Source: Massilioclostridium coli (GTDB lineage: Bacteria > Bacillota > Clostridia > Oscillospirales > Ruminococcaceae). Taken from it: a stretch of 64,000 nt of DNA. Shown here piece after piece: positions 27,777 to 37,619 of this stretch. The translations under genes and the position numbers were made by a program. The notes below the pieces were generated by a model. That model worked only from the letters and a program-made list of their open reading frames with translations, made no database searches and was not told the origin of the DNA. Numbering within the stretch: the first letter of the stretch is position 1; each line of letters opens with the position of its first letter. Where the stretch lies: the NCBI RefSeq assembly GCF_900095865.1, contig NZ_FMIZ01000006.1, positions 62,001 to 126,000 of the forward strand. The letters run 5' to 3'.

Positions 27777-28403
27777 ATGGCTTTAGCTGTGTTCCCTACT
27801 AAGGGTAACTTAATTAATATCAAAAAGTCCCTGAACCTTGCCAGATTGGGTTTTGACTTAATGGACCGCAAAAGAAATATTCTGGTGCGGGAAATGATGT
27901 CTTTGATTGACACCGCAAAATCCATCCGTGGTGAAATTGAAAAAACCTATGCGGAAGCTTATTTGGCACTTCAAAAAGCAAATATTACATTGGGCGTGTG
28001 TGAAAATATCGCAAACGGAATTGAAATTGAAACGGGGGTACATATTACCTACCGTAGCGTTATGGGTGTGGAAATTCCAAAAGTTACATTGGAATCTACC
28101 CTTTCCCCCAACGCTTATGGTTTTACAGGAACCAACTCCCAATTGGATATTGCTTATATTAAATTTGAAAAAGCAAAACAAATAAGTATTGTATTGGCTG
28201 AAATTGAAAATAGTGTTTACCGTCTAGCAAATGCGATTAAAACTACCCAACGCCGAGCAAACGCATTAAAAAATATTAATATTCCACAATTTGAAGAAAC
28301 CGTTAAATTTATCTCCGATGCTTTGGAGGAAAAAGAACGGGAAGAATTCAGCCGAATGAAAGTAATTAAACGCACAAAAGAACAACAAGAACAAATGAGC
28401 TAG
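27777..28403 (+). CDS. V-type ATP synthase subunit D
   Basis: 208 residues from ATG 27777 (MALAVFPTKGNLINIKKSL), after GGGAGGT; the upstream in-frame TTG codon lies before the ribosome site. Subunit D is the antiparallel coiled-coil rotor shaft. Family features: N-terminal PTKGNLINIKKSLNLARLGFDLMDRKR and the C-terminal RANALKNINIPQFEETVKFI, with the long helical tail EEKEREEFSRMKVIK. Last gene of the operon, followed by a terminator 3 bp later. Confidence 0.95.
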   Translation: MALAVFPTKGNLINIKKSLNLARLGFDLMDRKRNILVREMMSLIDTAKSIRGEIEKTYAEAYLALQKANITLGVCENIANGIEIETGVHITYRSVMGVEIPKVTLESTLSPNAYGFTGTNSQLDIAYIKFEKAKQISIVLAEIENSVYRLANAIKTTQRRANALKNINIPQFEETVKFISDALEEKEREEFSRMKVIKRTKEQQEQMS

Positions 28404-28438
28404 TAAAAAAACACCATTGAAATCAATGGTGTTTTTTT
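28404..28438 (+). terminator. Terminator of the V-type ATPase operon
   Basis: ACACCATTGA (28411-28420) and TCAATGGTGT (28423-28432) form a perfect 10-bp stem, with A-run before and T-run after, directly behind the subunit D stop. Confidence 0.9.
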
Positions 28439-28465
28439 CTATAATCATGGTGGAAAATATATATC

Positions 28466-28501
28466 ATAAGGTATCATTTTAATATTAAAATGATACCTTA
28501 T
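28466..28501. repeat. 36-bp perfect palindrome
   Basis: The sequence 28466-28501 equals its own reverse complement with no spacer (centre TTTTAATATTAAAA, outer ATAAGGTATC). It lies 28 bp after the ATPase terminator, in the 303-bp gap before rubredoxin. Its role is unknown: cruciform, protein site, or decayed terminator. Confidence 0.75.
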
Positions 28502-28660
28502 ATTTTTACTACTACAAAAAATATATTGATTTACAGATTTAATTTTTCTGTTAATGGATACCTTTATATACTGGAGACTATGTGAATCTATAAAGAAATC
28601 TTATATCAAAGAAGATATAATATAAGCCTCGTATACTTATTTTCTTATACATAGGCATAG

Positions 28661-28701
28661 AAAAAAGCTTAGATGAAATAAATTATCATCTAAGCTTTTT
28701 T
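28661..28701. terminator. Bidirectional terminator after rubredoxin
   Basis: Arms 28661-28676 and 28686-28701 form a perfect 16-bp stem ending in T-runs on both strands. The rubredoxin stop is 6 bp away on the minus strand. Confidence 0.88.
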
Positions 28702-28706
28702 ATGAA

Positions 28707-28865
28707 TTATTCAGCTTCAAATTGGTCTTTGCCTACACCACATAATGGGCAAACAAAATCATCTGGAAGATCTTCAAAAGCTGTTCCAGCAGCGATACCT
28801 GCATCTGGTTCGCCTACTTCTGGGTCATATACATAACCACATACAGTACATACATATTTTGCCAT
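28707..28865 (-). CDS. Rubredoxin
   Basis: 52 residues: [20 protein letters not shown] at the N-terminus, and the second metal knuckle [14 protein letters not shown] at the end. Four cysteines in two CxxC(G) pairs bind one iron. Rubredoxin is a cytosolic one-electron carrier that, in anaerobes, feeds rubrerythrin, flavodiiron protein or superoxide reductase. Typical length. The start ATG (28863-28865) follows GGAGA. It is a single-gene unit with its own terminator and a promoter containing two palindromes that resemble PerR/Fur sites, consistent with induction by oxidants or iron limitation. Confidence 0.97.
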   Translation of the reverse strand: MAKYVCTVCGYVYDPEVGEPDAGIAAGTAFEDLPDDFVCPLCGVGKDQFEAE

Positions 28866-28887
28866 AATTAATTTCTCCTTTCAATGA

Positions 28888-28925
28888 AATAATAATGATT
28901 ATTATTATATGATATTATTATCATA
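28888..28925 (-). promoter_or_regulatory. Rubredoxin promoter with PerR/Fur-like operators
   Basis: Site 1 (28888-28906) is a perfect 9-1-9 inverted repeat AATAATAATGATTATTATT; its central 15 bases match 13 of 15 of the PerR consensus TTATAATnATTATAA, and the Fur consensus equally. Site 2 (28908-28925) is a 7-4-7 inverted repeat TATGATA/TATCATA. Promoter hexamers (minus strand TTGAAA-17-TATCAT, or TATAAT at the site boundary) are embedded in them, so binding would block RNA polymerase. Confidence 0.6.
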
Positions 28926-29006
28926 CTGTAATTTCAATTAAATTTCATTGTTATTTTATGAATCAATTAAAACTATTTATTAATTGATTCTATTAATTTA
29001 AAAATT

Positions 29007-31853
29007 TTATTTTGAGGACGGTTTTGCTTTTTCCAAAGAACGTTTTAAATACTGCCCTGTATAGGAATCAACACACTCCGCCACTTCTTCCGGTGTTCCA
29101 TTAGCTACTATTTCTCCACCCCGGGTTCCACCTTCAGGACCCAAGTCAATAATATGATCCGCAACTTTGATGACATCTAAATTGTGTTCAATGACTAAGA
29201 CAGTATTCCCAGCATCCACTAGTTTTTGCAATACTTGGATTAATCGGTGTACATCCGCTGTGTGAAGCCCTGTGGTAGGCTCATCCAAAATATAGATGGT
29301 TTTTCCTGTAGAGCGTTTGGCAAGTTCAGTAGCCAATTTGACGCGTTGTGCTTCCCCACCAGAAAGGGTAGTAGCTGGCTGGCCTATTTTTACGTAACCC
29401 AACCCCACTTCAAACAATGTTTTTAATTTGCGATGGATACGGGGAATATTTTCAAAGAAGTACATCCCCTCTTCCACCGTCATCTCCAGCACATCATGAA
29501 TACTCTTTCCTTTATATTTTACCTCTAACGTTTCACGATTATACCGTTTCCCTTTACAAACTTCACAGGGTACAAAAATATCAGGTAAAAAATGCATTTC
29601 AATCTTGACAATGCCATCTCCCTGACAAGCTTCACACCGTCCTCCACGGACATTAAAGCTAAATCTGCCAGCATTATATCCCCTCATTTTTGCATCCGCT
29701 GTTTGGGCAAATAATTCCCTGATATCATTAAATACCCCGGTATAGGTTCCAGGATTTGACCTTGGTGTACGTCCAATCGGGCTTTGGTCAATATCAATCA
29801 CTTTATCCAGATATTCAAGACCGTCTACCTTACCGTGTTTTCCAGCATGAAGCCGTGCACGGTTTAATTTAGCAGCTAAATGTTTATATATAATTTCATT
29901 TACTAAAGAGGATTTTCCAGAACCAGAAACCCCGGTGACACAGACAAAACACCCTAACGGAATTTTTACAGTAATATCCTTCAGGTTATTTTCAGCGCAT
30001 CCTGTAAAGGTCAAGAAATTGCCATTTCCTTTCCTGCGTTCTTTCGGCACAGGAATTTGCTTTTTCCCAAACAGATATTGTGCTGTAATGGATTCTTCGC
30101 AGGTTTTCAACTGGTCAATCGTTCCGGAGAATACAATTTCTCCTCCATGAATCCCTGCTCCAGGTCCTACATCAACGAGATAATCCGCCGCCAGCATAGT
30201 ATCTTCGTCATGTTCTACCACAATCAAGGTATTTCCAATATCACGAAGATGCTTCAACGTACCAATCAGTTTATCATTATCCCTTTGGTGCAATCCAATA
30301 CTAGGTTCATCCAAAATATATAACACCCCTACCAAAGAGGAACCAATTTGGGTTGCTAACCGGATACGCTGACTTTCTCCACCGGATAATGTCCCTGCGG
30401 AACGGGAAAGAGTCAAATACTCTAGTCCTACGCTGCAAAGGAATTGCAGCCGTTCCCGGATTTCCTTTAATACAGCGTCCGCAATCATGTGGTCACGCTC
30501 TGATAACTCTAATTGCTGGATAAAATCCAACAATTCTGTTATGCTCATCTTGGTGATTTCACTGATATTTCTTCCTCCAACCGTAACCGCCAAGGCTTCT
30601 GGTTTTAACCGTTCTCCATGGCAGGAAGGACATTCAATATCATTCATATAATTAGCGATTTCTTCTTTGGCATAATCGCTGTTACTCTCTTTGTAACGCC
30701 GTTCCAGATTATTGATAATTCCTTCAAATGGAGCGGAATATGTGCCAGTTCCATAACCATTGGTACGGGTCATTTCCAGCTTTTTTTTGCCAGTGCCATA
30801 AAAAATAACGTCTACTGCTTTTTTTGGAAGATCTTGAAATGGGGTATCCAAAGAAAAGCCATAAGTCTGTGCCAATGCCTCAAAATACATATTGGCGATG
30901 GACCCTCTATCCCCAAAAGACCATCCAGAAGCTTTCAGTGCACCTTGTGAAATAGACAGCTCTTTATTGGGAACAATTAAATCCGGATCTACTTTCATAA
31001 AAGTCCCTAACCCAGTACATTTTTCACAGGCACCATATGGATTATTAAATGAAAACATTCTTGGAGAAAGTTCTTCAATACTAATACCATGCTCTGGGCA
31101 AGCATAGTTTTGGGAAAACAATATCTCTTCCCCATCCACTACATCCACGATAATCAATCCCCCGGATAAATTTGAGGCAATCTCCAAACTATCTGTTAAG
31201 CGGGATTTGATTTCTGGTTTGATCACCAATCGGTCAACAATAATCTCAATGTGGTGCTTAATATTTTTCTCCAGTTTAATTTCTTCCGAAAGGTCATAGA
31301 TGTTACCATCGACACGGACACGGACAAACCCGCTTTTTCTAGCGGCTTCAAACTCTTTTACGTGCTCCCCTTTCCTTCCTCTAACAATTGGGGCCATTAT
31401 TTGGATTTTTGTCCGCTCTTCCAGCTTCATTACCTGGTCAACAATCTGGTCAATTGTCTGCTGCTTAATTTCACGGCCACAAATGGGACAATGAGGAATC
31501 CCTATCCTAGCATACAGCAAACGAAGATAGTCATAAATTTCAGTGACAGTACCCACAGTGGAACGAGGGTTCTTAGAGGTTGTTTTTTGGTCAATCGAAA
31601 TTGCTGGGGATAAGCCTTCAATTTCATCCACATCTGGTTTTTCCATTTGCCCCAAAAATTGTCTTGCATAAGAAGAAAGGCTTTCCACATATCTCCGCTG
31701 GCCATCAGCATAAATGGTATCAAATGCCAAAGAGGATTTTCCAGAACCGGATAATCCAGTAAATACAACTAATTTATCCCTAGGAATCGTCACGTCCACA
31801 TTTTTTAAATTGTGCTCACGAGCACCTTTGATGATGATTTTATCTTTCCCCAC
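29007..31853 (-). CDS. uvrA: UvrABC excinuclease subunit A
   Basis: 948 residues. UvrA is the damage-sensing ATPase of nucleotide excision repair. Two ABC modules: P-loops [12 protein letters not shown] near residue 34 and [12 protein letters not shown] near residue 640; signatures [13 protein letters not shown] and [13 protein letters not shown]. Zinc-binding cysteines are seen in [10 protein letters not shown] and in [17 protein letters not shown]. The start is GTG at 31851-31853 after GAGGTG. It begins 9 bp after uvrB ends, so uvrBA is one operon. Confidence 0.98.
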   Translation of the reverse strand: MGKDKIIIKGAREHNLKNVDVTIPRDKLVVFTGLSGSGKSSLAFDTIYADGQRRYVESLSSYARQFLGQMEKPDVDEIEGLSPAISIDQKTTSKNPRSTVGTVTEIYDYLRLLYARIGIPHCPICGREIKQQTIDQIVDQVMKLEERTKIQIMAPIVRGRKGEHVKEFEAARKSGFVRVRVDGNIYDLSEEIKLEKNIKHHIEIIVDRLVIKPEIKSRLTDSLEIASNLSGGLIIVDVVDGEEILFSQNYACPEHGISIEELSPRMFSFNNPYGACEKCTGLGTFMKVDPDLIVPNKELSISQGALKASGWSFGDRGSIANMYFEALAQTYGFSLDTPFQDLPKKAVDVIFYGTGKKKLEMTRTNGYGTGTYSAPFEGIINNLERRYKESNSDYAKEEIANYMNDIECPSCHGERLKPEALAVTVGGRNISEITKMSITELLDFIQQLELSERDHMIADAVLKEIRERLQFLCSVGLEYLTLSRSAGTLSGGESQRIRLATQIGSSLVGVLYILDEPSIGLHQRDNDKLIGTLKHLRDIGNTLIVVEHDEDTMLAADYLVDVGPGAGIHGGEIVFSGTIDQLKTCEESITAQYLFGKKQIPVPKERRKGNGNFLTFTGCAENNLKDITVKIPLGCFVCVTGVSGSGKSSLVNEIIYKHLAAKLNRARLHAGKHGKVDGLEYLDKVIDIDQSPIGRTPRSNPGTYTGVFNDIRELFAQTADAKMRGYNAGRFSFNVRGGRCEACQGDGIVKIEMHFLPDIFVPCEVCKGKRYNRETLEVKYKGKSIHDVLEMTVEEGMYFFENIPRIHRKLKTLFEVGLGYVKIGQPATTLSGGEAQRVKLATELAKRSTGKTIYILDEPTTGLHTADVHRLIQVLQKLVDAGNTVLVIEHNLDVIKVADHIIDLGPEGGTRGGEIVANGTPEEVAECVDSYTGQYLKRSLEKAKPSSK

Positions 31854-31862
31854 AGAAACACC

Positions 31863-33833
31863 TCAGCTCTTTTTAATTTCTTCAATACGGTCCCTCAAAT
31901 AGATTGCATGTTCAAATTCTAATAATTTTGCCGCATTTTTCATTTCAATGGTCAGTTTTTCAATCAATGCGTCTTTTTCTTTTTTAGATAATTTTTTCTT
32001 TTTCGTTGTAGGTTCGGTTTCTTCTTTGGTAGAAATTTCGAGAATTTCACGTACATCTTTTTTAATGGTAGTAGGAACAATTCCATGTTCCTGATTATAT
32101 GCCATCTGGATTTCTCGCCTACGTAAAGTCTCGGTTATTGCACGTTCCATAGAACCGGTTACCTGGTCCGCATACATAATTACCTTGCCCTCTGCATTTC
32201 GGGCAGCACGTCCAATTGTCTGAATCAAGGAAGTTTCAGAACGTAGGAATCCTTCTTTATCCGCATCCAAAATACAAACGAGGGATACCTCAGGAATATC
32301 CAATCCTTCCCGCAATAGGTTAATTCCTACCAGTACATCGAATTCCCCTAAACGAAGATCCCGGATAATCTCCATACGTTCAATCGTATCCACACCATAG
32401 TGCATATAGTGAACTTTAACACCTGATTGTTCCAGGAAATCCGTTAAATCCTCCGCCATTTTTTTCGTCAAAGTGGTGACCAAAACACGTTCCTTCTTTT
32501 CAATGCGTTGGTTGATTTCAAACAGTAAATCCTCAATCTGGCCTTCAATTGGTTTTACAGTAATTTCTGGATCCAATAATCCAGTTGGACGAATTACCTG
32601 CTGTACAATCTGAGTAGAATGGTCTTTTTCAAAATCCCCAGGGGTTGCACTAACATAAATAGCCTGATTCACCTTACTGTAAAATTCATCAAAATTCAAC
32701 GGTCTGTTATCATAAGCAGACGGTAGACGGAACCCATAATCAATCAAGGTCTTTTTCCTCGCATGGTCACCAAAATACATTCCTTTTACCTGCGGAAGGG
32801 TAACATGGGATTCATCCACAATCAATAAAAAATCATCTGGAAAGTGGTCCATCAAGGTATATGGGGTAGCGCCTTCTGGACGTCCAGATAAAACTCTGGA
32901 ATAGTTTTCGATTCCCTTACAAAAACCGATTTCCTCTAGCATTTCAATATCATACATGGTACGCTGTTTAATTCTTTGTGCCTCCAACAGCATTTCATTC
33001 TCAGTAAAATAAGCAACCCGTTCATCTAGCTCTTTTTCCAGGTTACGGAGCGCATCATGCATTTGCTCTGGAGGGATAATATAATGAGAAGAAGGATAAA
33101 TCGCAATGTGGGAAACCCTCTGTTTCACTTCCCCAGTTAAAGCGTTGATCTCACTGATTCGATCAATCTCATCACCAAAAAATTCGACGCGGATGGCGGT
33201 ATCACTGGAATAAGCAGGGAATATCTCCACCACATCTCCCCGAACACGGAATTTATTACGGACAAAATTAATATCATTCCGCTCATATTGAATTTCCACC
33301 AATTTTTCAAGTAATTCATCCCTGGATTTTTCCAAGCCTTCTCGTAAAGAAATTACCATGCTGCGGTAATCAATCGGGTTACCCAAACTGTAAATACAAG
33401 ACACACTTGCTACAATAATAACATCTCGGCGTTCTGCCAAAGCACAAGTGGCGGAGTGGCGTAATTTATCAATTTCATCATTGATAGCACTATCTTTTTC
33501 AATATAGGTATCTGTACTGGGAACATAGGCTTCTGGCTGATAGTAATCGTAATAAGAGACAAAGTACTCCACCGCATTTTCTGGAAAAAACTCTTTAAAT
33601 TCCGAGCAAAGCTGAGCTGCCAAAGTTTTGTTGTGTGCCAGTACCAATGTTGGTTTATTCACCTGTGCAATTACATTTGCCATGGTAAAAGTTTTACCAG
33701 AACCAGTTACCCCTAATAAGGTTTGTTCTTTATCCCCTCTTTGAAGTCCTTGAACTAATTTGGCAATCGCTTCTGGCTGGTCTCCTGTTGGCTGATATGG
33801 AGAAACCAGTTTAAACTTATTTTGATTCGTCAT
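31863..33833 (-). CDS. uvrB: UvrABC excinuclease subunit B
   Basis: 656 residues. UvrB is the damage-verifying helicase-like subunit that recruits UvrC. Walker [15 protein letters not shown] near residue 40; the DNA-clamping hairpin region [25 protein letters not shown] as helicase motif II; and a C-terminal UvrC-binding coiled coil ([18 protein letters not shown]). ATG follows AGGAGAT. It is the first gene of uvrBA, with a consensus promoter and a LexA-like box at 33922-33933. Confidence 0.98.
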   Translation of the reverse strand: MTNQNKFKLVSPYQPTGDQPEAIAKLVQGLQRGDKEQTLLGVTGSGKTFTMANVIAQVNKPTLVLAHNKTLAAQLCSEFKEFFPENAVEYFVSYYDYYQPEAYVPSTDTYIEKDSAINDEIDKLRHSATCALAERRDVIIVASVSCIYSLGNPIDYRSMVISLREGLEKSRDELLEKLVEIQYERNDINFVRNKFRVRGDVVEIFPAYSSDTAIRVEFFGDEIDRISEINALTGEVKQRVSHIAIYPSSHYIIPPEQMHDALRNLEKELDERVAYFTENEMLLEAQRIKQRTMYDIEMLEEIGFCKGIENYSRVLSGRPEGATPYTLMDHFPDDFLLIVDESHVTLPQVKGMYFGDHARKKTLIDYGFRLPSAYDNRPLNFDEFYSKVNQAIYVSATPGDFEKDHSTQIVQQVIRPTGLLDPEITVKPIEGQIEDLLFEINQRIEKKERVLVTTLTKKMAEDLTDFLEQSGVKVHYMHYGVDTIERMEIIRDLRLGEFDVLVGINLLREGLDIPEVSLVCILDADKEGFLRSETSLIQTIGRAARNAEGKVIMYADQVTGSMERAITETLRRREIQMAYNQEHGIVPTTIKKDVREILEISTKEETEPTTKKKKLSKKEKDALIEKLTIEMKNAAKLLEFEHAIYLRDRIEEIKKS

Positions 33834-33921
33834 AGGTAAATCTCCTGTTTATTTTATCACAACTGGTTCGTAAAATTTTTACAAATAATAATCCTATTTA
33901 TTCAGACTTACTACTTTAAAA

Positions 33922-33971
33922 GAACAAATGTTTGTTATATCCATATTACTACGTATTCTTTGTTTTGTCAA
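33922..33971 (-). promoter_or_regulatory. uvrBA promoter with LexA-like SOS box
   Basis: Minus strand TTGACA (33966-33971), 17-bp spacer, TAATAT (33943-33948). About ten bases below the -10 lies GAACAAATGTTT (33922-33933), which matches the Gram-positive SOS box GAACnnnnGTTC except for its last base. The overlap with the start site fits SOS repression. Confidence 0.7.
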
Positions 33972-34386
33972 TGTTTTAGTATACCATAAAAACCTCATTT
34001 TTACAATAAAACCAGCCTTTCTATGATAAAATGACATTATCATTTATTCTTAAAGGAATCCTATGAAAAGTGATAATAAAAGCGTTTATTGTGTAGATAA
34101 AAATTCCAGCCATTATTATTGTACCAATCACATCTCCTAATCATATAACTTTTACAGTAGATACACTAATTTCTACTTGTTATTTTTATCTTAAATAATT
34201 ACAACATACAATCCATGATAAGATTTTTTCTTACCAATACTGTCAACGAATAATGAAATAATCTCCTAAGCAAAACAAATTAAGAAATATTGATTATAAA
34301 AAATTGTGCGATTCGCTCTATCAAGCAGCTTCTTAAATATTTGAATCGCATCACCTTGAATTTCTACACAAATGCACTTAATTAAA
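33972..34386. other. A/T-rich intergenic region without a recognisable gene
   Basis: About 415 bp between uvrB and the ispF terminator. Only very short open frames are present. GCGATTC near 34308 and GAATCGC near 34342 could form a long-loop hairpin. No RNA family recognised. Confidence 0.5.
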
Positions 34387-34414
34387 AGGAGGGAAACCAT
34401 TTTGATTCCCTCCT
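34387..34414 (-). terminator. Terminator of the ispD-ispF operon
   Basis: AGGAGGGAA (34387-34395) pairs with TTCCCTCCT (34406-34414), followed on the minus strand by TTTT, 7 bp after the ispF stop. Confidence 0.85.
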
Positions 34415-34420
34415 AATTAT

Positions 34421-34891
34421 CTATTCTTCTAATAAGCAAACACAATGCGCCGCAATGCCTTGTTTTTCTCCAGTAAAACCAAGACCCTCTTCTGTTGTCG
34501 CTTTTATATTAATGCGGTTTTTAGGAATATTCAAATCAACAGAAAGATTTGCCATCATATGATCAATAAAAGGACGAAGTTTTGGAGCCTGAGCTAAAAT
34601 AGTAAGGTCAATATTACTGATTTGAAATCCATGCTTTTTTAATAAATTTACAACATGTTGAAGCAGCTTCATACTATCTGCCCCAGCATAAGCAGGATCT
34701 GTGTCTGGAAAATGTAGTCCAATATCACCTAATCCAGCTGCACCCAATAAAGCATCCATTACGGCATGAACCGCTACATCCGCATCGGAATGTCCTAACA
34801 AACCGGTTTCATGAGGGATTTCTACACCACATAAGATTAATTTTCTCCCCTTTACCAAGCGATGTACATCATATCCATGTCCTATTCGCAC
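34421..34891 (-). CDS. ispF: 2-C-methyl-D-erythritol 2,4-cyclodiphosphate synthase
   Basis: 156 residues. Converts CDP-ME 2-phosphate to MEcPP in the MEP pathway. The metal ligands Asp and His are in GHGYDVHRL (residues 4-12) and the third His in [39 protein letters not shown] is the C-terminal CMP-binding segment. Start is GTG at 34889-34891 after AAGGGGGAA. It overlaps the ispD end by 10 bp. Confidence 0.97.
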   Translation of the reverse strand: MRIGHGYDVHRLVKGRKLILCGVEIPHETGLLGHSDADVAVHAVMDALLGAAGLGDIGLHFPDTDPAYAGADSMKLLQHVVNLLKKHGFQISNIDLTILAQAPKLRPFIDHMMANLSVDLNIPKNRINIKATTEEGLGFTGEKQGIAAHCVCLLEE

Positions 34892-35565
34892 TGCTCTTCC
34901 CCCTTTGCAAAGCTCTCTGCTAAAACAATATCTTCTGGAGTAGTAATTTTAATATTGGCGTAACTTGCTGTTACAATATGGACGGGAAATCCATATTGTT
35001 CAATTAGTTGGCAATCGTCTGTAAAATCCCATTGGTTTTGTTGCGCTTTCTCAACAGCTTTTTTGTAAAGCTCCATCTGAAATACCTGTGGTGTTTGGGT
35101 TAAATACAAACTACTTCTTGGGGGAGTAAATTGTATGATACCATCTTCTACGATTTTAATCGTATCTTTTACAGGTGCTCCCAAAGTAGCTGCGCCATAT
35201 TTTTTTGCAATTTGAATCACTTGTTGAATTTCCTCTATCTGTACAAATGGCCGAGCAGCATCATGGATTGCCACCAAATCACTTTTTGGATTGCAGCATG
35301 ATAAGCCAGACAAAACTGATTGCTGACGGCTATCTCCACCTTGGGTGACAACTGTATTTTTCAGTTTGTATTGCTGAACAAGCTGTTCAGCATAAGGGAT
35401 ATCTTCTTTTCCAACTACAATTATGGTTTCACACACCTCATCAATCTGTTGAAATTTTGTTACACTGCGTATTACAACTGGAACTCCACCAATTTTTAAA
35501 AATTGTTTTTTAATTCCCTCCATGCGGGAAGAATTTCCCGCTGCTACAATAATGACGGATACCAT
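34882..35565 (-). CDS. ispD: 2-C-methyl-D-erythritol 4-phosphate cytidylyltransferase
   Basis: 227 residues. Transfers CMP from CTP to MEP. N-terminal nucleotide-binding loop [18 protein letters not shown]; catalytic region [12 protein letters not shown]-terminal [16 protein letters not shown]. Normal length. ATG follows GGAGGCAATAAA. First gene of a two-gene ispD-ispF unit; ispE lies separately at 14.8 kb in this window. Confidence 0.97.
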   Translation of the reverse strand: MVSVIIVAAGNSSRMEGIKKQFLKIGGVPVVIRSVTKFQQIDEVCETIIVVGKEDIPYAEQLVQQYKLKNTVVTQGGDSRQQSVLSGLSCCNPKSDLVAIHDAARPFVQIEEIQQVIQIAKKYGAATLGAPVKDTIKIVEDGIIQFTPPRSSLYLTQTPQVFQMELYKKAVEKAQQNQWDFTDDCQLIEQYGFPVHIVTASYANIKITTPEDIVLAESFAKGEEQCE

Positions 35566-35594
35566 TTTATTGCCTCCTTATTTGTAAAAAGCAG

Positions 35595-35626
35595 AAAGGC
35601 CTTCATCCGAAAATGATAAGGCCTTT
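35595..35626. terminator. Terminator between the VOC gene and ispD
   Basis: AAAGGCCTT (35595-35603) pairs with AAGGCCTTT (35618-35626), with CAT/ATG pairing inside. Located 5 bp after the stop of the VOC gene on the minus strand; the T-run is stronger on the plus strand. Confidence 0.75.
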
Positions 35627-35630
35627 TTTC

Positions 35631-35999
35631 CTATTTTATTGGAACAATTTCTAACCAATAACCATCCGGGTCACTGATAAAATAAATGCCCATGCCAGGG
35701 TTTTCATAACAAATACAGCCCATTTCTTGATGTAACTTATGGGCAGCATCAAAATCATCCACATAAAAGGCCAGATGGAATTCATTTTCCCCCAAGTTAT
35801 ATGGCTCTTTACGGTCACGCAACCAAGTTAATTCTAACTGATGTGGGGTAGCACCATCTCCTAAATATACCAAAATAAAGGATTCATCTTGGGCAACTTT
35901 TCTCCTCACTTCGGTTAATCCAAGGGCTCTTTGATAAAATTCTAAACTTTTTTGTAGATTTAGTACATTGATATTGTTGTGGGCAAATTTAAAATCCAT
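35631..35999 (-). CDS. VOC-family protein, lactoylglutathione-lyase-like
   Basis: 122 residues, a complete vicinal-oxygen-chelate fold of two beta-alpha modules. Start MDFKFAHNNINVLNLQKSLE; the second module has NEFHLAFYVDDFDAAH and ends SDPDGYWLEIVPIK. His and Glu residues at glyoxalase metal positions (FAHNNINV, HQLELTW, EFHLAF, WLEIVP) are present, so glyoxalase I-like methylglyoxal detoxification is plausible. The thiol cofactor in a Clostridium-type cell is uncertain. Single-gene unit. Confidence 0.85.
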   Translation of the reverse strand: MDFKFAHNNINVLNLQKSLEFYQRALGLTEVRRKVAQDESFILVYLGDGATPHQLELTWLRDRKEPYNLGENEFHLAFYVDDFDAAHKLHQEMGCICYENPGMGIYFISDPDGYWLEIVPIK

Positions 36000-36226
36000 T
36001 GTATTACTCCTTATTTTTCTATGTTTTTTTCTTTATCCCAATTATTTTGTAACCAATCAGAACAACTGCGAAATAAAACTTATTTTTCTTATTACAATCA
36101 CGAAAGTTATGTCTCTTTTATGATTGTTTTTATCATACCATATGAGGTATTAAAAATCAATTTAAATTATTCGTTAAAATGCTAAATAAATAATGTATTT
36201 TTTTTAAACTAAAATGCAATATGATA

Positions 36227-36255
36227 TTGAAAAATCGTTTAAAAAAGACTATAAT
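36227..36255 (+). promoter_or_regulatory. Promoter of the CPA2 antiporter gene
   Basis: TTGAAA (36227-36232), 17-bp spacer, TATAAT (36250-36255), 41 bp before the ATG. Confidence 0.8.
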
Positions 36256-36296
36256 ATAGGTTGTCGAAAATTTCACAAAAAAGGAGATGGTATTTC

Positions 36297-37559
36297 ATGG
36301 ACTATAGTTTTCTGTTATATGTAGCTATTATCCTGCTCAGTACCAAAGTTCTTGGCCTTATTACCAGAAGATTTAAAATGCCTCAAGTAGTGGGTGCATT
36401 GCTGGCTGGTTTGATTTTAGGCCCTGCTGTATTAAATATTTTACATGAAGACATTTTTATCACCCAAGTTTCCGAATTAGGCGTTATCGTATTGATGTTT
36501 ACCGCTGGTATGGAAACAGACATCAAAGAGCTGAAAAAATCGGGGAAAGCCTCTTTTGTAATTGCGTTATTAGGGGTTATCGTTCCTTTGGCAGGTGGAT
36601 TCCTCGTGGCACATTTCTTCAATTCCCCAGAATTTTCTGAAGGAGCAACAGCTAGTACGTTATTGCAAAACATCTTTATTGGCATTATCTTAACAGCAAC
36701 ATCGGTAAGTATTTCTGTAGAGACATTAAAGGAAATGGGCAAATTAAATACCCGTGCTGGTAATGCGATCTTAGGGGCTGCTGTAATTGATGATATTTTA
36801 GGTATTATTGCATTAACAATTATTACAAGTATGGCAGATTCCTCTATCAATATTGGAATCGTATTGTTAAAAATCCTATTGTTTTTTGTATTTGTTGTGG
36901 TTGCAGGAATTCTATGTTATTTCTTGTTCAAAAAATACATGGAACACTATCAAAAAGACTTACGACGTTTTGTTATTATCTCGTTTGTATTCTGCCTGTT
37001 ATTATCCTATTGTGCAGAAGAATTCTTTGGTGTAGCAGATATTACTGGAGCGTTTATCGCAGGTGTAGCTATTTCTAATACTCCACGATCAAAATATATT
37101 GCTTCCCGCTTTGAAACTTTATCTTATACCTTATTATCCCCAATTTTCTTTGCAAGTATTGGGATTAAAGTAGTACTTCCTGCAATGTCAAGTACAATTA
37201 TTATTTTCTCCATTTTACTCGCAATTATTGCAACCATTACCAAAATTATTGGTTGTGGATTAGGAGCGAAAATTTGTAAATATACCAACCGCGAATCCAT
37301 TCAAATTGGTATGGGTATGATTTCACGTGGTGAGGTTGCGTTGATTGTAGCAACCAAAGGAGCTGCTTTAGGATTGTTGTCCAACACTTTATTGGGGCCT
37401 GTTATTATTACTGTTGTGGTTACAACAATTATTTCCCCAATTCTATTAAAACTAGTATTCCGCTCCAAATCTGGAGATGATGATAGCCGTGAAGAAAGCC
37501 AGTTAGCAAAAGGATATGAAAAAGTATTGGATTACACTACTACAGAACGTAATTCCTAG
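36297..37559 (+). CDS. Kef/NapA-type cation:proton antiporter (CPA2)
   Basis: 420 residues from ATG 36297 (MDYSFLLYVAIILLSTK), after AAGGAGATGG; the frame is open upstream but untranslated (promoter lies there). About twelve to thirteen membrane helices. The CPA2 signature GAAVIDDILGIIALTI carries the paired acidic residues of the ion-binding site near residue 165. SRGEVALIVATKGAALGL is the conserved C-terminal membrane motif. No C-terminal TrkA-N domain, so it is the short, unregulated form. Likely Na+ or K+/H+ exchange; the ion is not determined. Confidence 0.93.
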   Translation: MDYSFLLYVAIILLSTKVLGLITRRFKMPQVVGALLAGLILGPAVLNILHEDIFITQVSELGVIVLMFTAGMETDIKELKKSGKASFVIALLGVIVPLAGGFLVAHFFNSPEFSEGATASTLLQNIFIGIILTATSVSISVETLKEMGKLNTRAGNAILGAAVIDDILGIIALTIITSMADSSINIGIVLLKILLFFVFVVVAGILCYFLFKKYMEHYQKDLRRFVIISFVFCLLLSYCAEEFFGVADITGAFIAGVAISNTPRSKYIASRFETLSYTLLSPIFFASIGIKVVLPAMSSTIIIFSILLAIIATITKIIGCGLGAKICKYTNRESIQIGMGMISRGEVALIVATKGAALGLLSNTLLGPVIITVVVTTIISPILLKLVFRSKSGDDDSREESQLAKGYEKVLDYTTTERNS

Positions 37560-37572
37560 AATTTTTTAATAT

Positions 37573-37619
37573 AAATAAAGAAAACGGATGTCCATTTTGG
37601 ACATCCGTTTTCTTTATTT
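37573..37619. terminator. Very long bidirectional terminator
   Basis: Arms 37573-37594 and 37598-37619 form a perfect 22-bp stem with a 3-nt loop, A-rich on one side and T-rich on the other. It ends the antiporter transcript, and its right arm contains the last codons of the pseudogene on the minus strand. Confidence 0.9.

Noticed and set aside
34300-34350. Possible small RNA (GCGATTC/GAATCGC arms)
   Set aside because: Long unstructured loop, no promoter or terminator assigned to it.
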